DNA of 64,000 nt from Chryseobacterium sp. G0186. Its GTDB lineage: Bacteria > Bacteroidota > Bacteroidia > Flavobacteriales > Weeksellaceae. The translations under genes were made by a program, and so were the position numbers. Positions within the stretch are counted from its first letter, which is position 1. Every line of letters starts with the position of its first letter. Shown piece by piece: positions 34,059-43,408 of this stretch. Below the pieces are notes generated by a model. It was not told where the DNA came from. It made no database searches and saw only the letters and a program-made list of their open reading frames with translations. The stretch spans positions 4,464,001 to 4,528,000 of the forward strand of contig NZ_CP033918.1 of the NCBI RefSeq assembly GCF_003815675.1, read 5' to 3'.

Positions 34059-35512
34059 TTGTTAAGATAATGAATCCAGCAGGATCCGACTTTCCAGGAG
34101 TTAATTACAATGATAAAAAAATAGACAAAGGAAAAGGGGAGTTGATGATGATGAAAAACTTTCCGTCCTTCATTAATGAACATAGCAATAAGCAACAGGT
34201 AAGAGATTATTTAAAAGCTATTTCGGCTGGAAATAAAAGAGTAATTAAGCCTCAATTTCACGCAACAATTTCAACCAAGTTCAGGGAGCATTCCAAAGAA
34301 GAACTTACAAAAATTGCTGATGACTTTATGGATGAATTGGGATATGGAAAGCAACCATTTATTGTGGCTTTCCATAATGACACAGAGAACAATCACATTC
34401 ATATTGTTACGACTCGAGTAGATAAACAGACTGGAAAGAAGATTAATGACAGTTACGAAAAGTTAAAAGCTCAAAAAGCTTTAGCTAATACTCTCGAAAA
34501 ACTTTACGGAATCAAACCGGAGGAAGTATTGAACAAACTGTTGAACTACAAAATGAGTTCCCTCCATCAGTTTGAAACTTTACTTAACAGAAATGGCTAT
34601 AAACTGGGCAAAAACACAAATGATGCGAAATCTTTGACCATTTTAAAAAACGGAGTAATCCAGCGAACATTATCAGGAGACCAGATTGTTTATGATAATA
34701 GAAAGAATGAAAGAAGAACAAAACAACTGAAAGCCATTTTTTCCAAGTATAAAGAGATTTATTCCAACAAGGTTTTCAAAGTTGAGGATTTTAGAAAGCA
34801 GGAAGCGATGCTTCCTGAAGAAAAGCAAAAAGCTGATTGGACACCGAAAATTGAATTTGAAAGTGAACTTCAGAAGAAGCTAAGAGATGTTTTTGGGATT
34901 GACTTGGTTTTCCACCATAAAGATGAATTTCAACCTTTTGGCTATACTGTAATTGATCATAAAACAGGCGCAGTTTGTAAAGGAAGCGAACTAATGAAAA
35001 TGAATGAGTTGTTTGAATTCACTTCGGCGAAAATGGACAAGAAACTGTTTGAAAGTCTCAAGGATTACAATATTCCAAATGATGAAACTAAAGCAGTACT
35101 GCAAAGGTTTTTGAAAGATAGAAACCCAAAAAATGAAATACAATACTTTATGCTTTTTGAGAATAAAAAGCTGAAAAATAAGGACACATTCACAGCTATC
35201 AGAAACGATGTAAAAGAATACGTGAAAATCCAAAATAATAAAGATGTTAATATAATTAAGTCGGAGGAAGGAAAATATTACGTCATTTATTCGAGACTTC
35301 ACTACATCGGAGAATTGAAACCGATGATTGGAGAAAAGCAATACCAGGAATTCCTAAATCCTCAATTAGAAAGTACCAAGGAAAATAAAGAAGGAAATGA
35401 ATTGAAAAAAGCAGTCAATGAGATGTTTTTTGAACTGATGAGAAGCTCAGCCAATTCTAAAGACCCGGCAGAAAATGAATTGAAGAAGAGGAGGAAAAAG
35501 AAAGGTCGCTGA
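34055..35512 (+). CDS. Relaxase/mobilisation nuclease, 485 aa
   Basis: Starts transfer by nicking oriT and linking to the 5' end. The catalytic tyrosine candidate is Tyr18 in FPGVNYNDKK. The metal-binding histidines are in FHNDTENNHIHIV (about His106, His114 and His116). A helical DNA-binding or processing region follows and the C-terminus is very basic (KKRRKKKGR). Family MOBP-like as seen in Bacteroidetes. It is coupled to the MobC-like gene and followed by ParA. Confidence 0.9.
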   Translation: MIVKIMNPAGSDFPGVNYNDKKIDKGKGELMMMKNFPSFINEHSNKQQVRDYLKAISAGNKRVIKPQFHATISTKFREHSKEELTKIADDFMDELGYGKQPFIVAFHNDTENNHIHIVTTRVDKQTGKKINDSYEKLKAQKALANTLEKLYGIKPEEVLNKLLNYKMSSLHQFETLLNRNGYKLGKNTNDAKSLTILKNGVIQRTLSGDQIVYDNRKNERRTKQLKAIFSKYKEIYSNKVFKVEDFRKQEAMLPEEKQKADWTPKIEFESELQKKLRDVFGIDLVFHHKDEFQPFGYTVIDHKTGAVCKGSELMKMNELFEFTSAKMDKKLFESLKDYNIPNDETKAVLQRFLKDRNPKNEIQYFMLFENKKLKNKDTFTAIRNDVKEYVKIQNNKDVNIIKSEEGKYYVIYSRLHYIGELKPMIGEKQYQEFLNPQLESTKENKEGNELKKAVNEMFFELMRSSANSKDPAENELKKRRKKKGR

Positions 35513-35551
35513 AATGACTGGCTTTCAAGAACCTGTAATCAATGTAAAATT

Positions 35552-36202
35552 ATGATAATCACATTTGCAACGCAGAAAGGAGGAACAGGTAAAACAACGC
35601 TTGCAATTGCTTTTGCCAATTATGTTTCTGCTCATTCTAAAAGAATGATCAAGGTCTTCGATTTCGATTTTCAAAAATCGTTTTACCACAAATGGAAAGA
35701 AGATGAATTGCTGGAAATTCCAAAAATATATGATGTTGAAATCATTGATGAAGAGAATGAAGAACCCTTCACGGATTTTGATAGTTTGATAGCATTGAAA
35801 GAAAGTGAAGAGATAAACATATTCGACCTTGCAGGAACATTGGATGTAAAGTACAGCGACCTTCTTATTTACAGTGATTTTATTGTCATTCCCTTTGAAT
35901 ATTCAAATGTCTCAGCAAAATCAACTTTGGTCTTCATTAATTTTTTGGGATTGTTGGAAAGTCAGGCAGAAAGGGTATTCATTCGCTCACGATTTGATAA
36001 AGGCTATGTATACCAGAATCAAGAAGGAATGGACGCCGAAATCAGCAGGTATGGACTGCTATTGAAGAATCCTGTATTCAAAAGAAATTGTCTACAAATT
36101 CTTGATACCAGAAAATTAACGAATCATCAGAGATATGCTGTGGAGAAATCATTCAACGAATTAATTGACCACATTAACAAATGCCTTGAAATTACATTAT
36201 AA
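35552..36202 (+). CDS. ParA-family ATPase (TraA-like), 216 aa
   Basis: A deviant Walker A ATPase: KGGTGKTT at residues 9-16, the second motif in VFDFDFQKSFYHKW and the later INIFDLAGTLDVKYSD. It corresponds to the ParA-like TraA at the head of CTnDOT-type transfer operons. It may position the transfer apparatus or partition the element. It lies 39 bases after the relaxase gene and 27 before the next. Confidence 0.88.
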   Translation: MIITFATQKGGTGKTTLAIAFANYVSAHSKRMIKVFDFDFQKSFYHKWKEDELLEIPKIYDVEIIDEENEEPFTDFDSLIALKESEEINIFDLAGTLDVKYSDLLIYSDFIVIPFEYSNVSAKSTLVFINFLGLLESQAERVFIRSRFDKGYVYQNQEGMDAEISRYGLLLKNPVFKRNCLQILDTRKLTNHQRYAVEKSFNELIDHINKCLEITL

Positions 36203-36229
36203 CGGATCACTATAAACTCATTACAAAAT

Positions 36230-36778
36230 ATGATTAAAATAATTACCTCTATCATAGCCATTTATCTGCTTTATTATGCAGGGAATGTATTGTATGATCT
36301 TTTTTTGAAAAAAGACAGTTCAAAAAAAACGGATGAAACTGAAGAGTATTCTTTAACGGAATTTTCAGAAGAGAACAAAAACGAAGTACAAAGAATAGAG
36401 ATCGATGATGTAGAAAATATCAATACTCCTAATTCTTTTAACAAGAAAGAGCTATTTCGGGCTAATCAGGAAGAGCAACAAGATGAAAGCCGTGACCTTG
36501 ATCACTTTCGAAAGAAGTTTGAGTCTGAGCAGAATATTGATGATTTTTATAACGTTCCCGAAATACAAGAAAAGCCAAATGAAAAAGAACAAAAGGAAAC
36601 TGTTTCACTTGATTCCCAACAGGAAAACATTATTCAAGAGCAAGAAAAAAAAGAGATTCCATCCCCAAACCTCGACGCCTTACATAAACAGTTTAAAGAC
36701 TTTCTAAATCTCGCCGAAACAAGCGTTCAGGTTATTCTAAACCAAGATGGACATAAGGTCTATCAATCAATGATCTAA
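36230..36778 (+). CDS. Membrane-anchored acidic transfer-region protein, 182 aa
   Basis: One N-terminal membrane helix (IITSIIAIYLLYYAGNVLYD) is followed by a long acidic, glutamate-rich, probably disordered region and a short conserved-looking C-terminus (LDALHKQFKDFLNLAETSVQ). Size and position match the small TraB/TraC-type membrane proteins between TraA and TraE; homology is not proven. A hairpin follows before traE. Confidence 0.6.
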   Translation: MIKIITSIIAIYLLYYAGNVLYDLFLKKDSSKKTDETEEYSLTEFSEENKNEVQRIEIDDVENINTPNSFNKKELFRANQEEQQDESRDLDHFRKKFESEQNIDDFYNVPEIQEKPNEKEQKETVSLDSQQENIIQEQEKKEIPSPNLDALHKQFKDFLNLAETSVQVILNQDGHKVYQSMI

Positions 36779-36810
36779 GAGGTTAATCAAAACTTTTCAC
36801 TACTAAAATG

Positions 36811-36831
36811 ATCCGCCTATAAAAGGCGGAT
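36811..36831. terminator. Hairpin upstream of traE
   Basis: ATCCGCCT pairs with AGGCGGAT over five bases. There is no proper T-run after it (TAGCACACC), so it may be an attenuator or an mRNA-stability element rather than a full terminator. Confidence 0.4.
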
Positions 36832-36897
36832 AGCACACCCCTTATGCATAATTCTAAGCTAAATAAACACAATTCTAAACATAAATCCTTAATCATT

Positions 36898-37218
36898 ATG
36901 AACTACAAATCGAAACATTACAAGCTGTTTAAAAAGTTATTGACTGCTTGTGTAATCCTCCTTGCTGTAACCCCAGCATTTGCACAGGGTGGTGCAACAG
37001 CAATTTCCAATGCAGCCAATGACATCAAAGATTATTGGGATCCGATCAAGCTTATCCTCAAAGCTGTCGGAGGATTGGTCGGTTTCATCGGAGGTCTGAG
37101 AGTGTACAACAAATGGACAAATGGCGATCAGGATGTCAACAAAGAGATCTTGGGCTACGGAGGTGCTATGATCTTCTTATTGGTAGTTCCGGAATTCGTA
37201 ACAGCATTCTTTGCTTAA
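36898..37218 (+). CDS. traE: TraE-like conjugal transfer protein (DUF4134), 106 aa
   Basis: A small inner-membrane T4SS protein related to the VirB2-like pilin position in the operon. Signal peptide ending TPAFAQGG, then helices around KLILKAVGGLVGFIGGLRVY and GYGGAMIFLLVVPEFVTAFF. I chose the ATG at 36898; an upstream start at 36844 would add a basic stretch before the signal. It begins the core tra operon and is one base from traF. Confidence 0.88.
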   Translation: MNYKSKHYKLFKKLLTACVILLAVTPAFAQGGATAISNAANDIKDYWDPIKLILKAVGGLVGFIGGLRVYNKWTNGDQDVNKEILGYGGAMIFLLVVPEFVTAFFA

Positions 37219-37219
37219 T

Positions 37220-37534
37220 ATGGGGTTCTATCTCTACAAGGGGCTTAAAAAACCCCTTGTATTCTTCGGGCTTAAAGGCAAATACATCTTTTATGCAGTA
37301 GGAGTCATTGGAGTCGGTGTCATCGCAGCACTCATATTATCCAAATTCGGATTGCTGGGTTCTCTTTTAGGACTCGCAGGTACAGGAGGAGGCGTCTATT
37401 TCATCTTCAAAAGACAGGATAAATATGGTCTGTACGCTAAGACCAAAAACTTCGATCAAGTTTTGATTTTCCCCAAAAAAATAAACAATAAAACACTTTT
37501 AGGTTATGTCCAAAATAAAGAAACAAGCATTTGA
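37220..37534 (+). CDS. traF: TraF-like conjugal transfer protein (DUF4133), 104 aa
   Basis: A VirB3-like inner-membrane protein: MGFYLYKGLKKPLVFFGLKG, then two helices (IFYAVGVIGVGVIAALILSK and LLGSLLGLAGTGGGVYFIF) and a basic cytoplasmic end. The ATG at 37220 starts one base after the traE stop. Its last 29 bases overlap the TraG gene in another frame. Confidence 0.88.
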   Translation: MGFYLYKGLKKPLVFFGLKGKYIFYAVGVIGVGVIAALILSKFGLLGSLLGLAGTGGGVYFIFKRQDKYGLYAKTKNFDQVLIFPKKINNKTLLGYVQNKETSI

Positions 37535-40500
37535 TATTCCTTTTATCGGTTTTGATATTGGAAAAGATTTCGGATGGGACTTTGATGTTTTATTTGGGCA
37601 GTACGGAAATCCTATCATCGGAATCAAAATAAAAAATCCTGTTGAGCAATATTCGGCAGATCCTGACAATTATCTGAATTTCCACACGGTTTTAAATCAG
37701 GTTGTATCTATTATAGGAGAGAGTAGAATCGTACAAAAGCTTGATATTTTTTCAAAAAAGAGATATACAGCCGAACAATCCAATCAATTTCTGCAACAGA
37801 AGTATTCGGAGCATTTTGAGGGGAGGCTTTTCAAAACTATTGAAACCATACTTTTCTTCACAGATATTGTCGATGATAAGCTGAAAAAGAAAATGAAGCA
37901 CTACCATTTCTCTGACAAGAGTTATAAAGAGCTTCGTGATAAATGTCAAAAGGTATTTATGCTTTTGAAGCAAAGCGATTGCGAACCAGAATTTTTATTT
38001 GAAAAGGAGTTTGAACATTATATATCCGGCGTATTGTCGATGCAGTTTTCAGATGTTCCCACTTTTGATAATATTAAATCAACCAATGAATATCTGCAGA
38101 TAGGAAATAAGTTCGTTAAGAATATTTCATATGTCGATGTTGAAAACATTGATCTGCCTTCTGAGATAGAGCCTTATTCCATACTTGGTGGAAATGGCGC
38201 AGCTGCAGAAACGGCTGTTGATAATTTCACATTCATCAATGATTTGGAGGATTACGAAACCATCATTTACAATCAGGTAATTACGATTCCTCTTCAGGCA
38301 CAACAACAGAGAGAACTCGACAAGAAAAAGAAAAAGCACGAAGGTGCAGCCAATAATTCTCCTTCCAATGCCATTATAGCGGAAGAAATACAAACTCTTC
38401 TGCATAACATCGCTATCGATGGGCAATTGGTTGTCAATGCGCATTTTTCCCTACTATTTTCAACAGACACATTGGAAAAAATGGAGGGAACACAATCCCT
38501 GATTGAAAATAAGCTATTCACGAAAGGGATCATCGTTTCCAAGAATGCCTACAATCAACTGGAACTCTTCCGGTCTGCCATTCCAGGGAATGCCACAGAG
38601 CTCAGGGAATACGATCTTTTTATGACGACAAGCGAAGCGGCCTTGTGTTTTTTTTTTAAAGAGAGTTACCCCCTGAATGAAGAATCCAATTTCTATTTGA
38701 GGTTTACAGACAGACAAGGAGTTCCATTAAAAGTTGATCCTGCTGACGTACCGATGAAAATTGGCAGAATTAACAATCGAAACAAATTTGTTTTAGGACC
38801 AAGTGGTTCAGGAAAGAGTTTCTTAATGAATAATATAATTGAGCAGTACCTTACCTATAATTATGATGTCGTCATCGTCGATACCGGAGATTCTTATTCA
38901 GGAACCTGCAAATACAAAGGTGGGAGATACATTCAGTACACTGAAGAAAAGCCGATCACAATGAATCCTTTTCTGATGGATAAGAAAGAATTCAATATTG
39001 AGAAAATAGAATTTTTGACCAATCTGATCTTCCTTATCTGGCAAGGTCCGGATGCGTCAATGTCATCTGCCCAGAAATCAATATTGGACAATGTGCTGAT
39101 GTCCTATTATCATCAATATTTTAATTCGGGAAGTGAATGGTATGAGAATAAAACTTCAGAAGAGTTAATTCTTTATTTGAATAAATACAACATTCACGAA
39201 GAAGATATTTACGCTCAGTATGAGAGTAATGTTAATGAACGGCGGACATACTACGATGTTTTAGGAATTGCCTTCAATGCAAGTACTGAAGAGATCAAGG
39301 ATGCAGGAAGAAGACTATTAAAATTCTATCATCCTGACAAGAACATCAATAATCCTGATTATGACAATGAAAAATTTTATACAGTTTATGAAGCTTATGA
39401 AACGCTGGGTGATGAAGAGAGAAGAAGAATTTACAATGAAACCCAATTGATTCTTATCAGATCCAATGAAATCATCAAAAAGGACAAAACGGAAGAAAAC
39501 TGGGATGAATCATTTAGGAAAGCCATTATCATAAAAATCAAAGAACTTGAAGAGAAGTTGGATGCAAAAGAACTTTCCTTTAATGGTTTCTATGACTATT
39601 GCGACAAATTTCTTCCTCTTTATCTGAATAATAAGAAACACAGCATCACAGAAAGAGAATTTAACCTGAGAACTTTTCTATTCGTTCTGAGGGATTTTTA
39701 CAAAGGTGGACGTTATGGAACAACGCTCAATGAAAATGCAGATAATACTTTATTTGATGAGTCATTTATCGTTTTCGAGATTGATAATGTTAAGGATAAT
39801 CCCAAGCTTTTTCCAATCGTGACACTCATCATAATGGACACGTTCATCCAAAAAATGAGACTCAGAAAAGACCGCAGAAAAGCTCTGATCATTGAAGAAG
39901 CGTGGAAAGCCATTGCAAGTAAACTGATGGGTGGATATATTTTGTATCTCTATAAAACAGTAAGAAAATTTTGGGGAGAAGCGGTGGTGGTAACACAGGA
40001 GTTGGATGACATTATTGGCAATGCTGTTGTAAAAGACAGTATCATCAACAATTCGGATACATTTATTCTTCTTGATCAGACCAAGTTCAAGGACAACTTT
40101 GACCGTATTGCAGCTTTGCTTTCATTAAATAAGGTGGAGCAGAACAAGATATTCACAATTAACAACCTTAACAACAAATTCGGACGTAGCAGATTCAAAG
40201 AATTTTATCTGAAACGTGGTTCCAAAGGAGAAGTTTACGGTAATGAAGTTTCAATAGAGCAGTACCTTACCTATACAACAGAGAAGCCTGAAAAGTCAGC
40301 AGTAGAGTATTATGTGCAGAAGTACGGAAGCTATGATGAAGCCCTTATTAAAATTGTATTTGATTTAAAAATTTTTGGAGACAACCTTGAAAATCTTGTT
40401 TCACTGGTCAATCTGTATCAGAATCCTCTAGACCAAAAGATTGTTTCCTATTACAACAGGATGAAAAATGAGAACAAAGGCAAAAATGTTTTCAAGGTCA

Positions 40501-40577
40501 TTTCACAGGAGCTTGAAGATCATCAAATCAGTTTTTCAGAATTAATCAATAAAAATTATCTGTATGAAAAAGTTTAG
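37506..40577 (+). CDS. traG: TraG-family conjugation ATPase with inserted DnaJ J-domain, 1023 aa
   Basis: A VirB4-like ATPase that powers the T4SS. Walker A is GPSGSGKS (431-438) and a Walker B-type LIIEEAW lies near 793-799. Between them, at about 580-648, sits a J-domain: TYYDVLGIAFNASTEEIKDA, then HPD at 609-611, and FYTVYEAYETLGDEERRRIY. The reading frame is open throughout. The family is usually about 800-850 residues; this protein is about 190 longer, which accounts for the insert and linkers. A J-domain suggests recruitment of DnaK. It overlaps traF at its start and the next gene at its end (14 bases). Confidence 0.92.
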   Translation: MSKIKKQAFDIPFIGFDIGKDFGWDFDVLFGQYGNPIIGIKIKNPVEQYSADPDNYLNFHTVLNQVVSIIGESRIVQKLDIFSKKRYTAEQSNQFLQQKYSEHFEGRLFKTIETILFFTDIVDDKLKKKMKHYHFSDKSYKELRDKCQKVFMLLKQSDCEPEFLFEKEFEHYISGVLSMQFSDVPTFDNIKSTNEYLQIGNKFVKNISYVDVENIDLPSEIEPYSILGGNGAAAETAVDNFTFINDLEDYETIIYNQVITIPLQAQQQRELDKKKKKHEGAANNSPSNAIIAEEIQTLLHNIAIDGQLVVNAHFSLLFSTDTLEKMEGTQSLIENKLFTKGIIVSKNAYNQLELFRSAIPGNATELREYDLFMTTSEAALCFFFKESYPLNEESNFYLRFTDRQGVPLKVDPADVPMKIGRINNRNKFVLGPSGSGKSFLMNNIIEQYLTYNYDVVIVDTGDSYSGTCKYKGGRYIQYTEEKPITMNPFLMDKKEFNIEKIEFLTNLIFLIWQGPDASMSSAQKSILDNVLMSYYHQYFNSGSEWYENKTSEELILYLNKYNIHEEDIYAQYESNVNERRTYYDVLGIAFNASTEEIKDAGRRLLKFYHPDKNINNPDYDNEKFYTVYEAYETLGDEERRRIYNETQLILIRSNEIIKKDKTEENWDESFRKAIIIKIKELEEKLDAKELSFNGFYDYCDKFLPLYLNNKKHSITEREFNLRTFLFVLRDFYKGGRYGTTLNENADNTLFDESFIVFEIDNVKDNPKLFPIVTLIIMDTFIQKMRLRKDRRKALIIEEAWKAIASKLMGGYILYLYKTVRKFWGEAVVVTQELDDIIGNAVVKDSIINNSDTFILLDQTKFKDNFDRIAALLSLNKVEQNKIFTINNLNNKFGRSRFKEFYLKRGSKGEVYGNEVSIEQYLTYTTEKPEKSAVEYYVQKYGSYDEALIKIVFDLKIFGDNLENLVSLVNLYQNPLDQKIVSYYNRMKNENKGKNVFKVISQELEDHQISFSELINKNYLYEKV

Positions 40578-41217
40578 TCTCCTATTTCTAGGATTCAGTA
40601 GTTTTTTATTTGCACAGAATACCTACATCGATCCTACGGTAACGGCTGCAATGATTCTGTATTCAGAAAATCTGAAAGCCAAGCAGAACGAGGTTATCGA
40701 AGAAACATCAAAATTAAAGGATGCACAAACCTGGGTCGGAACCCAAATGGTAGCCGCCAATGATATTCAGAATAAAATATTAAAAGGTTTGAAAGAAGTT
40801 TCCGGAACACTACAAAACGGTATTCAGGTACAACAGATCTACACTGAGTTGAACAAATGCTACGATTATTCTGCTCAGGTTGTCCAATTGGCTTCGCAGC
40901 ATCCGCAATATGCCATATTCGGTACCAAAGCTTCACAAAAAACCTATGAGCAAAGTCTGAAAATAGTCACCGATATTACGGATATTCTGGCATCTGGAGA
41001 ACTGAATCTGGCTACTGCAGGAGATCGATATAAAATCCTGCATAATATCTCAGGAAATGTAAAAAATCTGAAACTATGGCTTTTGGCAATAAAGCTAAGA
41101 CTGGAAAAAGCCAATCGATTGGGATTTTGGAATTCCATCAATCCTTTTGCTGGATACATCAATACCGATAAAGGCATTGTGGAGAACATAATGAATAAGT
41201 ACAAGAGAAATTTTTAA
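40564..41217 (+). CDS. Exported T4SS-operon protein with shared C-terminal tail, 217 aa
   Basis: Signal peptide MKKFSLLFLGFSSFLFAQ, then a helical region (AMILYSENLKAKQNEVIEET, then VQQIYTELNKCYDYSAQVVQ). It ends INTDKGIVENIMNKYKRNF, a tail that recurs in the next three proteins. It occupies the TraI region of related operons. Its start lies in the last 14 bases of the TraG gene. Probably a periplasmic channel component. Confidence 0.75.
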   Translation: MKKFSLLFLGFSSFLFAQNTYIDPTVTAAMILYSENLKAKQNEVIEETSKLKDAQTWVGTQMVAANDIQNKILKGLKEVSGTLQNGIQVQQIYTELNKCYDYSAQVVQLASQHPQYAIFGTKASQKTYEQSLKIVTDITDILASGELNLATAGDRYKILHNISGNVKNLKLWLLAIKLRLEKANRLGFWNSINPFAGYINTDKGIVENIMNKYKRNF

Positions 41218-41227
41218 AAGTCAAAAA

Positions 41228-41908
41228 ATGAAAAAGATTTTTCTAATGCTGACCATTCCTATTTACATCTTAATCACTTCTTCAAGCGGTGGTTCTACAC
41301 CTGCGTGGCAACAGGAAAATGTTTCTTTTCCAATGATGGATCTGGAGATCAATGCAGCGATGAAAGAACACGACCGACAAAAAGAAATGAGACAGAAGCA
41401 GACTGCAAATGCCACTGTGGAAACAGTTAATCAATCACAATGGAAAGATTTCAAGGATAAGATTACCAAAGTACAGGACAGGTTACGAATTGTATCATTT
41501 GCTGTTCAGGCAATACCAACAGGAATCGCTATGAGCAGAGAGATAACGAAGATTACGGATAATCAGACCACTATTATTAATGAAATCATTACTGCACCAT
41601 ATTCAATCATAACTGTTCTGCCATCGCAAGTACAGTTTGTGGATGACCTCCAAATGGTCACTCGATTAATTACAGGAATCATCCTGTCTTATGGGGCAAT
41701 CAACCAAATGGAAAAATCGGAACGAAAAATTTTGCTGGATTATGCATTGGATGAAGTCAAAGCAATAAGTAGAAACTCTACCCATATGCTTTTAAAGATA
41801 AGGGACATCAAAGCAAAGGTCTTACGTAACAAAAGAGCATTCCAGTACTATGTCAACAGAGATAAACAAGTTGTGGAAAGTATAATGAATAACATCAAAT
41901 CTTTTTAA
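41228..41908 (+). CDS. Exported T4SS-operon protein with shared C-terminal tail, 226 aa
   Basis: Signal-like N-terminus (MKKIFLMLTIPIYILITSSS) and a helical body (IVSFAVQAIPTGIAMSREIT) like its neighbours, ending NRDKQVVESIMNNIKSF. It begins ten bases after the previous gene and ends two bases before the next. No named family recognised; probably paralogous to the 217- and 221-residue proteins. Confidence 0.72.
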   Translation: MKKIFLMLTIPIYILITSSSGGSTPAWQQENVSFPMMDLEINAAMKEHDRQKEMRQKQTANATVETVNQSQWKDFKDKITKVQDRLRIVSFAVQAIPTGIAMSREITKITDNQTTIINEIITAPYSIITVLPSQVQFVDDLQMVTRLITGIILSYGAINQMEKSERKILLDYALDEVKAISRNSTHMLLKIRDIKAKVLRNKRAFQYYVNRDKQVVESIMNNIKSF

Positions 41909-41909
41909 A

Positions 41910-42575
41910 ATGAAAAAAATATTAATACTTGGAGTCGTTGCGTTATCTAGTATTTTAGTAAAAAGCCAGCAGATTGTTATCAATGATAAACTGTTATCAC
42001 AAATCACGCTTAATCACGGTGTTCGACTGGCAAGTGAGCAGGCTTTTTTGGATTCCTATGAAAAACAAAAGGAGCTGTATGACGAAATCAACAACAAGAC
42101 AACTCAAATTATTGCGATTCAGGAATACATCTATCAGCAGCTTAAAAATGTCAATTCAGCGCTTACACAAAGCAAGAAATTAATCTATCTGTATCAGTAT
42201 TTAGGAAAGATTGCTACCAATTCCAACAAGATGCTGGATCTGTCGGCACAACATCCTGAATATGCAGTTCTGGTTTCAAAGTACTATACTGAAATTGGTA
42301 AACAGGTTATTAAACTCCAACAGGAAGTTACCCAAGATGTCTTGAACGAAGACAAAGATTTCCTGATGGATGCAATGGACAGAGAAATGCTGATTGAGAA
42401 AGTTTTTACAAGGGTAAGAAATATCAATGGGAATATCCTTTATATCATTTTACGATTAGAGAATGCCAAGAAAATCCCATATCTGTTCCAAGTCCCTGTA
42501 CTAAGAAATTACCTCAATGTCGATAAGGCGATTGTCGGTGATATTATTCAAAAATACAAACACCTATTCAACTAA
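41910..42575 (+). CDS. Exported T4SS-operon protein with shared C-terminal tail, 221 aa
   Basis: Signal peptide MKKILILGVVALSSILVKS, a helical body (IQEYIYQQLKNVNSALTQSK; KMLDLSAQHPEYAVLVSKYY) that resembles the 217-residue protein at the SAQHPEYA/ASQHPQYA motif, and the tail NVDKAIVGDIIQKYKHLF. It starts two bases after the previous stop. The shared body motif supports duplication. Confidence 0.75.
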   Translation: MKKILILGVVALSSILVKSQQIVINDKLLSQITLNHGVRLASEQAFLDSYEKQKELYDEINNKTTQIIAIQEYIYQQLKNVNSALTQSKKLIYLYQYLGKIATNSNKMLDLSAQHPEYAVLVSKYYTEIGKQVIKLQQEVTQDVLNEDKDFLMDAMDREMLIEKVFTRVRNINGNILYIILRLENAKKIPYLFQVPVLRNYLNVDKAIVGDIIQKYKHLFN

Positions 42576-42579
42576 AACT

Positions 42580-43407
42580 ATGGAAAATCTACTTAAAAAA
42601 GGAAAACTTTTTCTCTTACTACTAGTTGCGGTAAATGGCTTTGGACAAAGTGTGAAAAGATTGAATGACCCTGCAATTGTTGCGCAGCATAAAAGGATGA
42701 CTTTTGAAAGCTGGGGTGATTGGCGTCCTTATCCTAAATATTTTCTGGGTATTCAAACCAATTTTGCTTATGCAACAGTTTGGGGAATGTGGGCTCCTAA
42801 AATTAACAGGGATTATAAAGATGGTGATGATATAAGACCTCTGAAACCAACCGGAGAACAGAATATACGATTTGCTCAACTGAAATTTCAGGAAGAAGAA
42901 GCGAAGAAGATCAAAGCTGCTTCCGATACAATTTATAAGAGAAGTGTTCAGGATCTTGCCCATTGGACTTCTGCTACGGTCGATGCAGACCCGCTCTGGC
43001 TTTTATACTACAAGCGAATGCTGAAACCCATCACAGAGTTTCCAGACACACCACAGAATTTTATTGAATGGAGACTGAAAGATCAGCAGACTTATGAAAC
43101 ACTCAATACGACTGGTACATTGAAAAGACTGCAGGAAGAACTTGATCTCATTAAAGATAAGTATTCTATGTCCCGCTCAATGGATATGCCAAGAGGAAAA
43201 CGCTTTGTAATGTATCACGAAACGCTTATGAAATGGAGAAAATTTGTTCAGGAATTAAGAAAGCATAATAACAAAACGACTTTGCTTATGGATTACAAAA
43301 ATATACTGAATAGCCATTTACCCACAGCTTTACCGACGCAATGGGCACCTGCTTCAGATAGACAGATTGTTCAAAATGTGATGCAGCAATACAAACACAG
43401 ATACTAA
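42580..43407 (+). CDS. Exported T4SS-operon protein, tail-related, 275 aa
   Basis: Signal peptide ending VNGFGQS, then an aromatic-rich region (WGDWRPYPKYFLGIQTNFAY) unlike the three preceding proteins, but with a similar C-terminal tail SDRQIVQNVMQQYKHRY. I chose the ATG at 42580 because the longer frame runs inside the upstream gene. It precedes traJ by one base. A periplasmic structural role is inferred from the operon. Confidence 0.7.
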   Translation: MENLLKKGKLFLLLLVAVNGFGQSVKRLNDPAIVAQHKRMTFESWGDWRPYPKYFLGIQTNFAYATVWGMWAPKINRDYKDGDDIRPLKPTGEQNIRFAQLKFQEEEAKKIKAASDTIYKRSVQDLAHWTSATVDADPLWLLYYKRMLKPITEFPDTPQNFIEWRLKDQQTYETLNTTGTLKRLQEELDLIKDKYSMSRSMDMPRGKRFVMYHETLMKWRKFVQELRKHNNKTTLLMDYKNILNSHLPTALPTQWAPASDRQIVQNVMQQYKHRY

Positions 43408-43408
43408 T

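Noticed and set aside
36811..36831. Strong terminator dividing the tra operon
   Set aside because: The hairpin is not followed by a T-run, so I do not claim a transcription stop there.
39713..39913. Reverse frame inside TraG
   Set aside because: Shadow of the TraG Walker B region.
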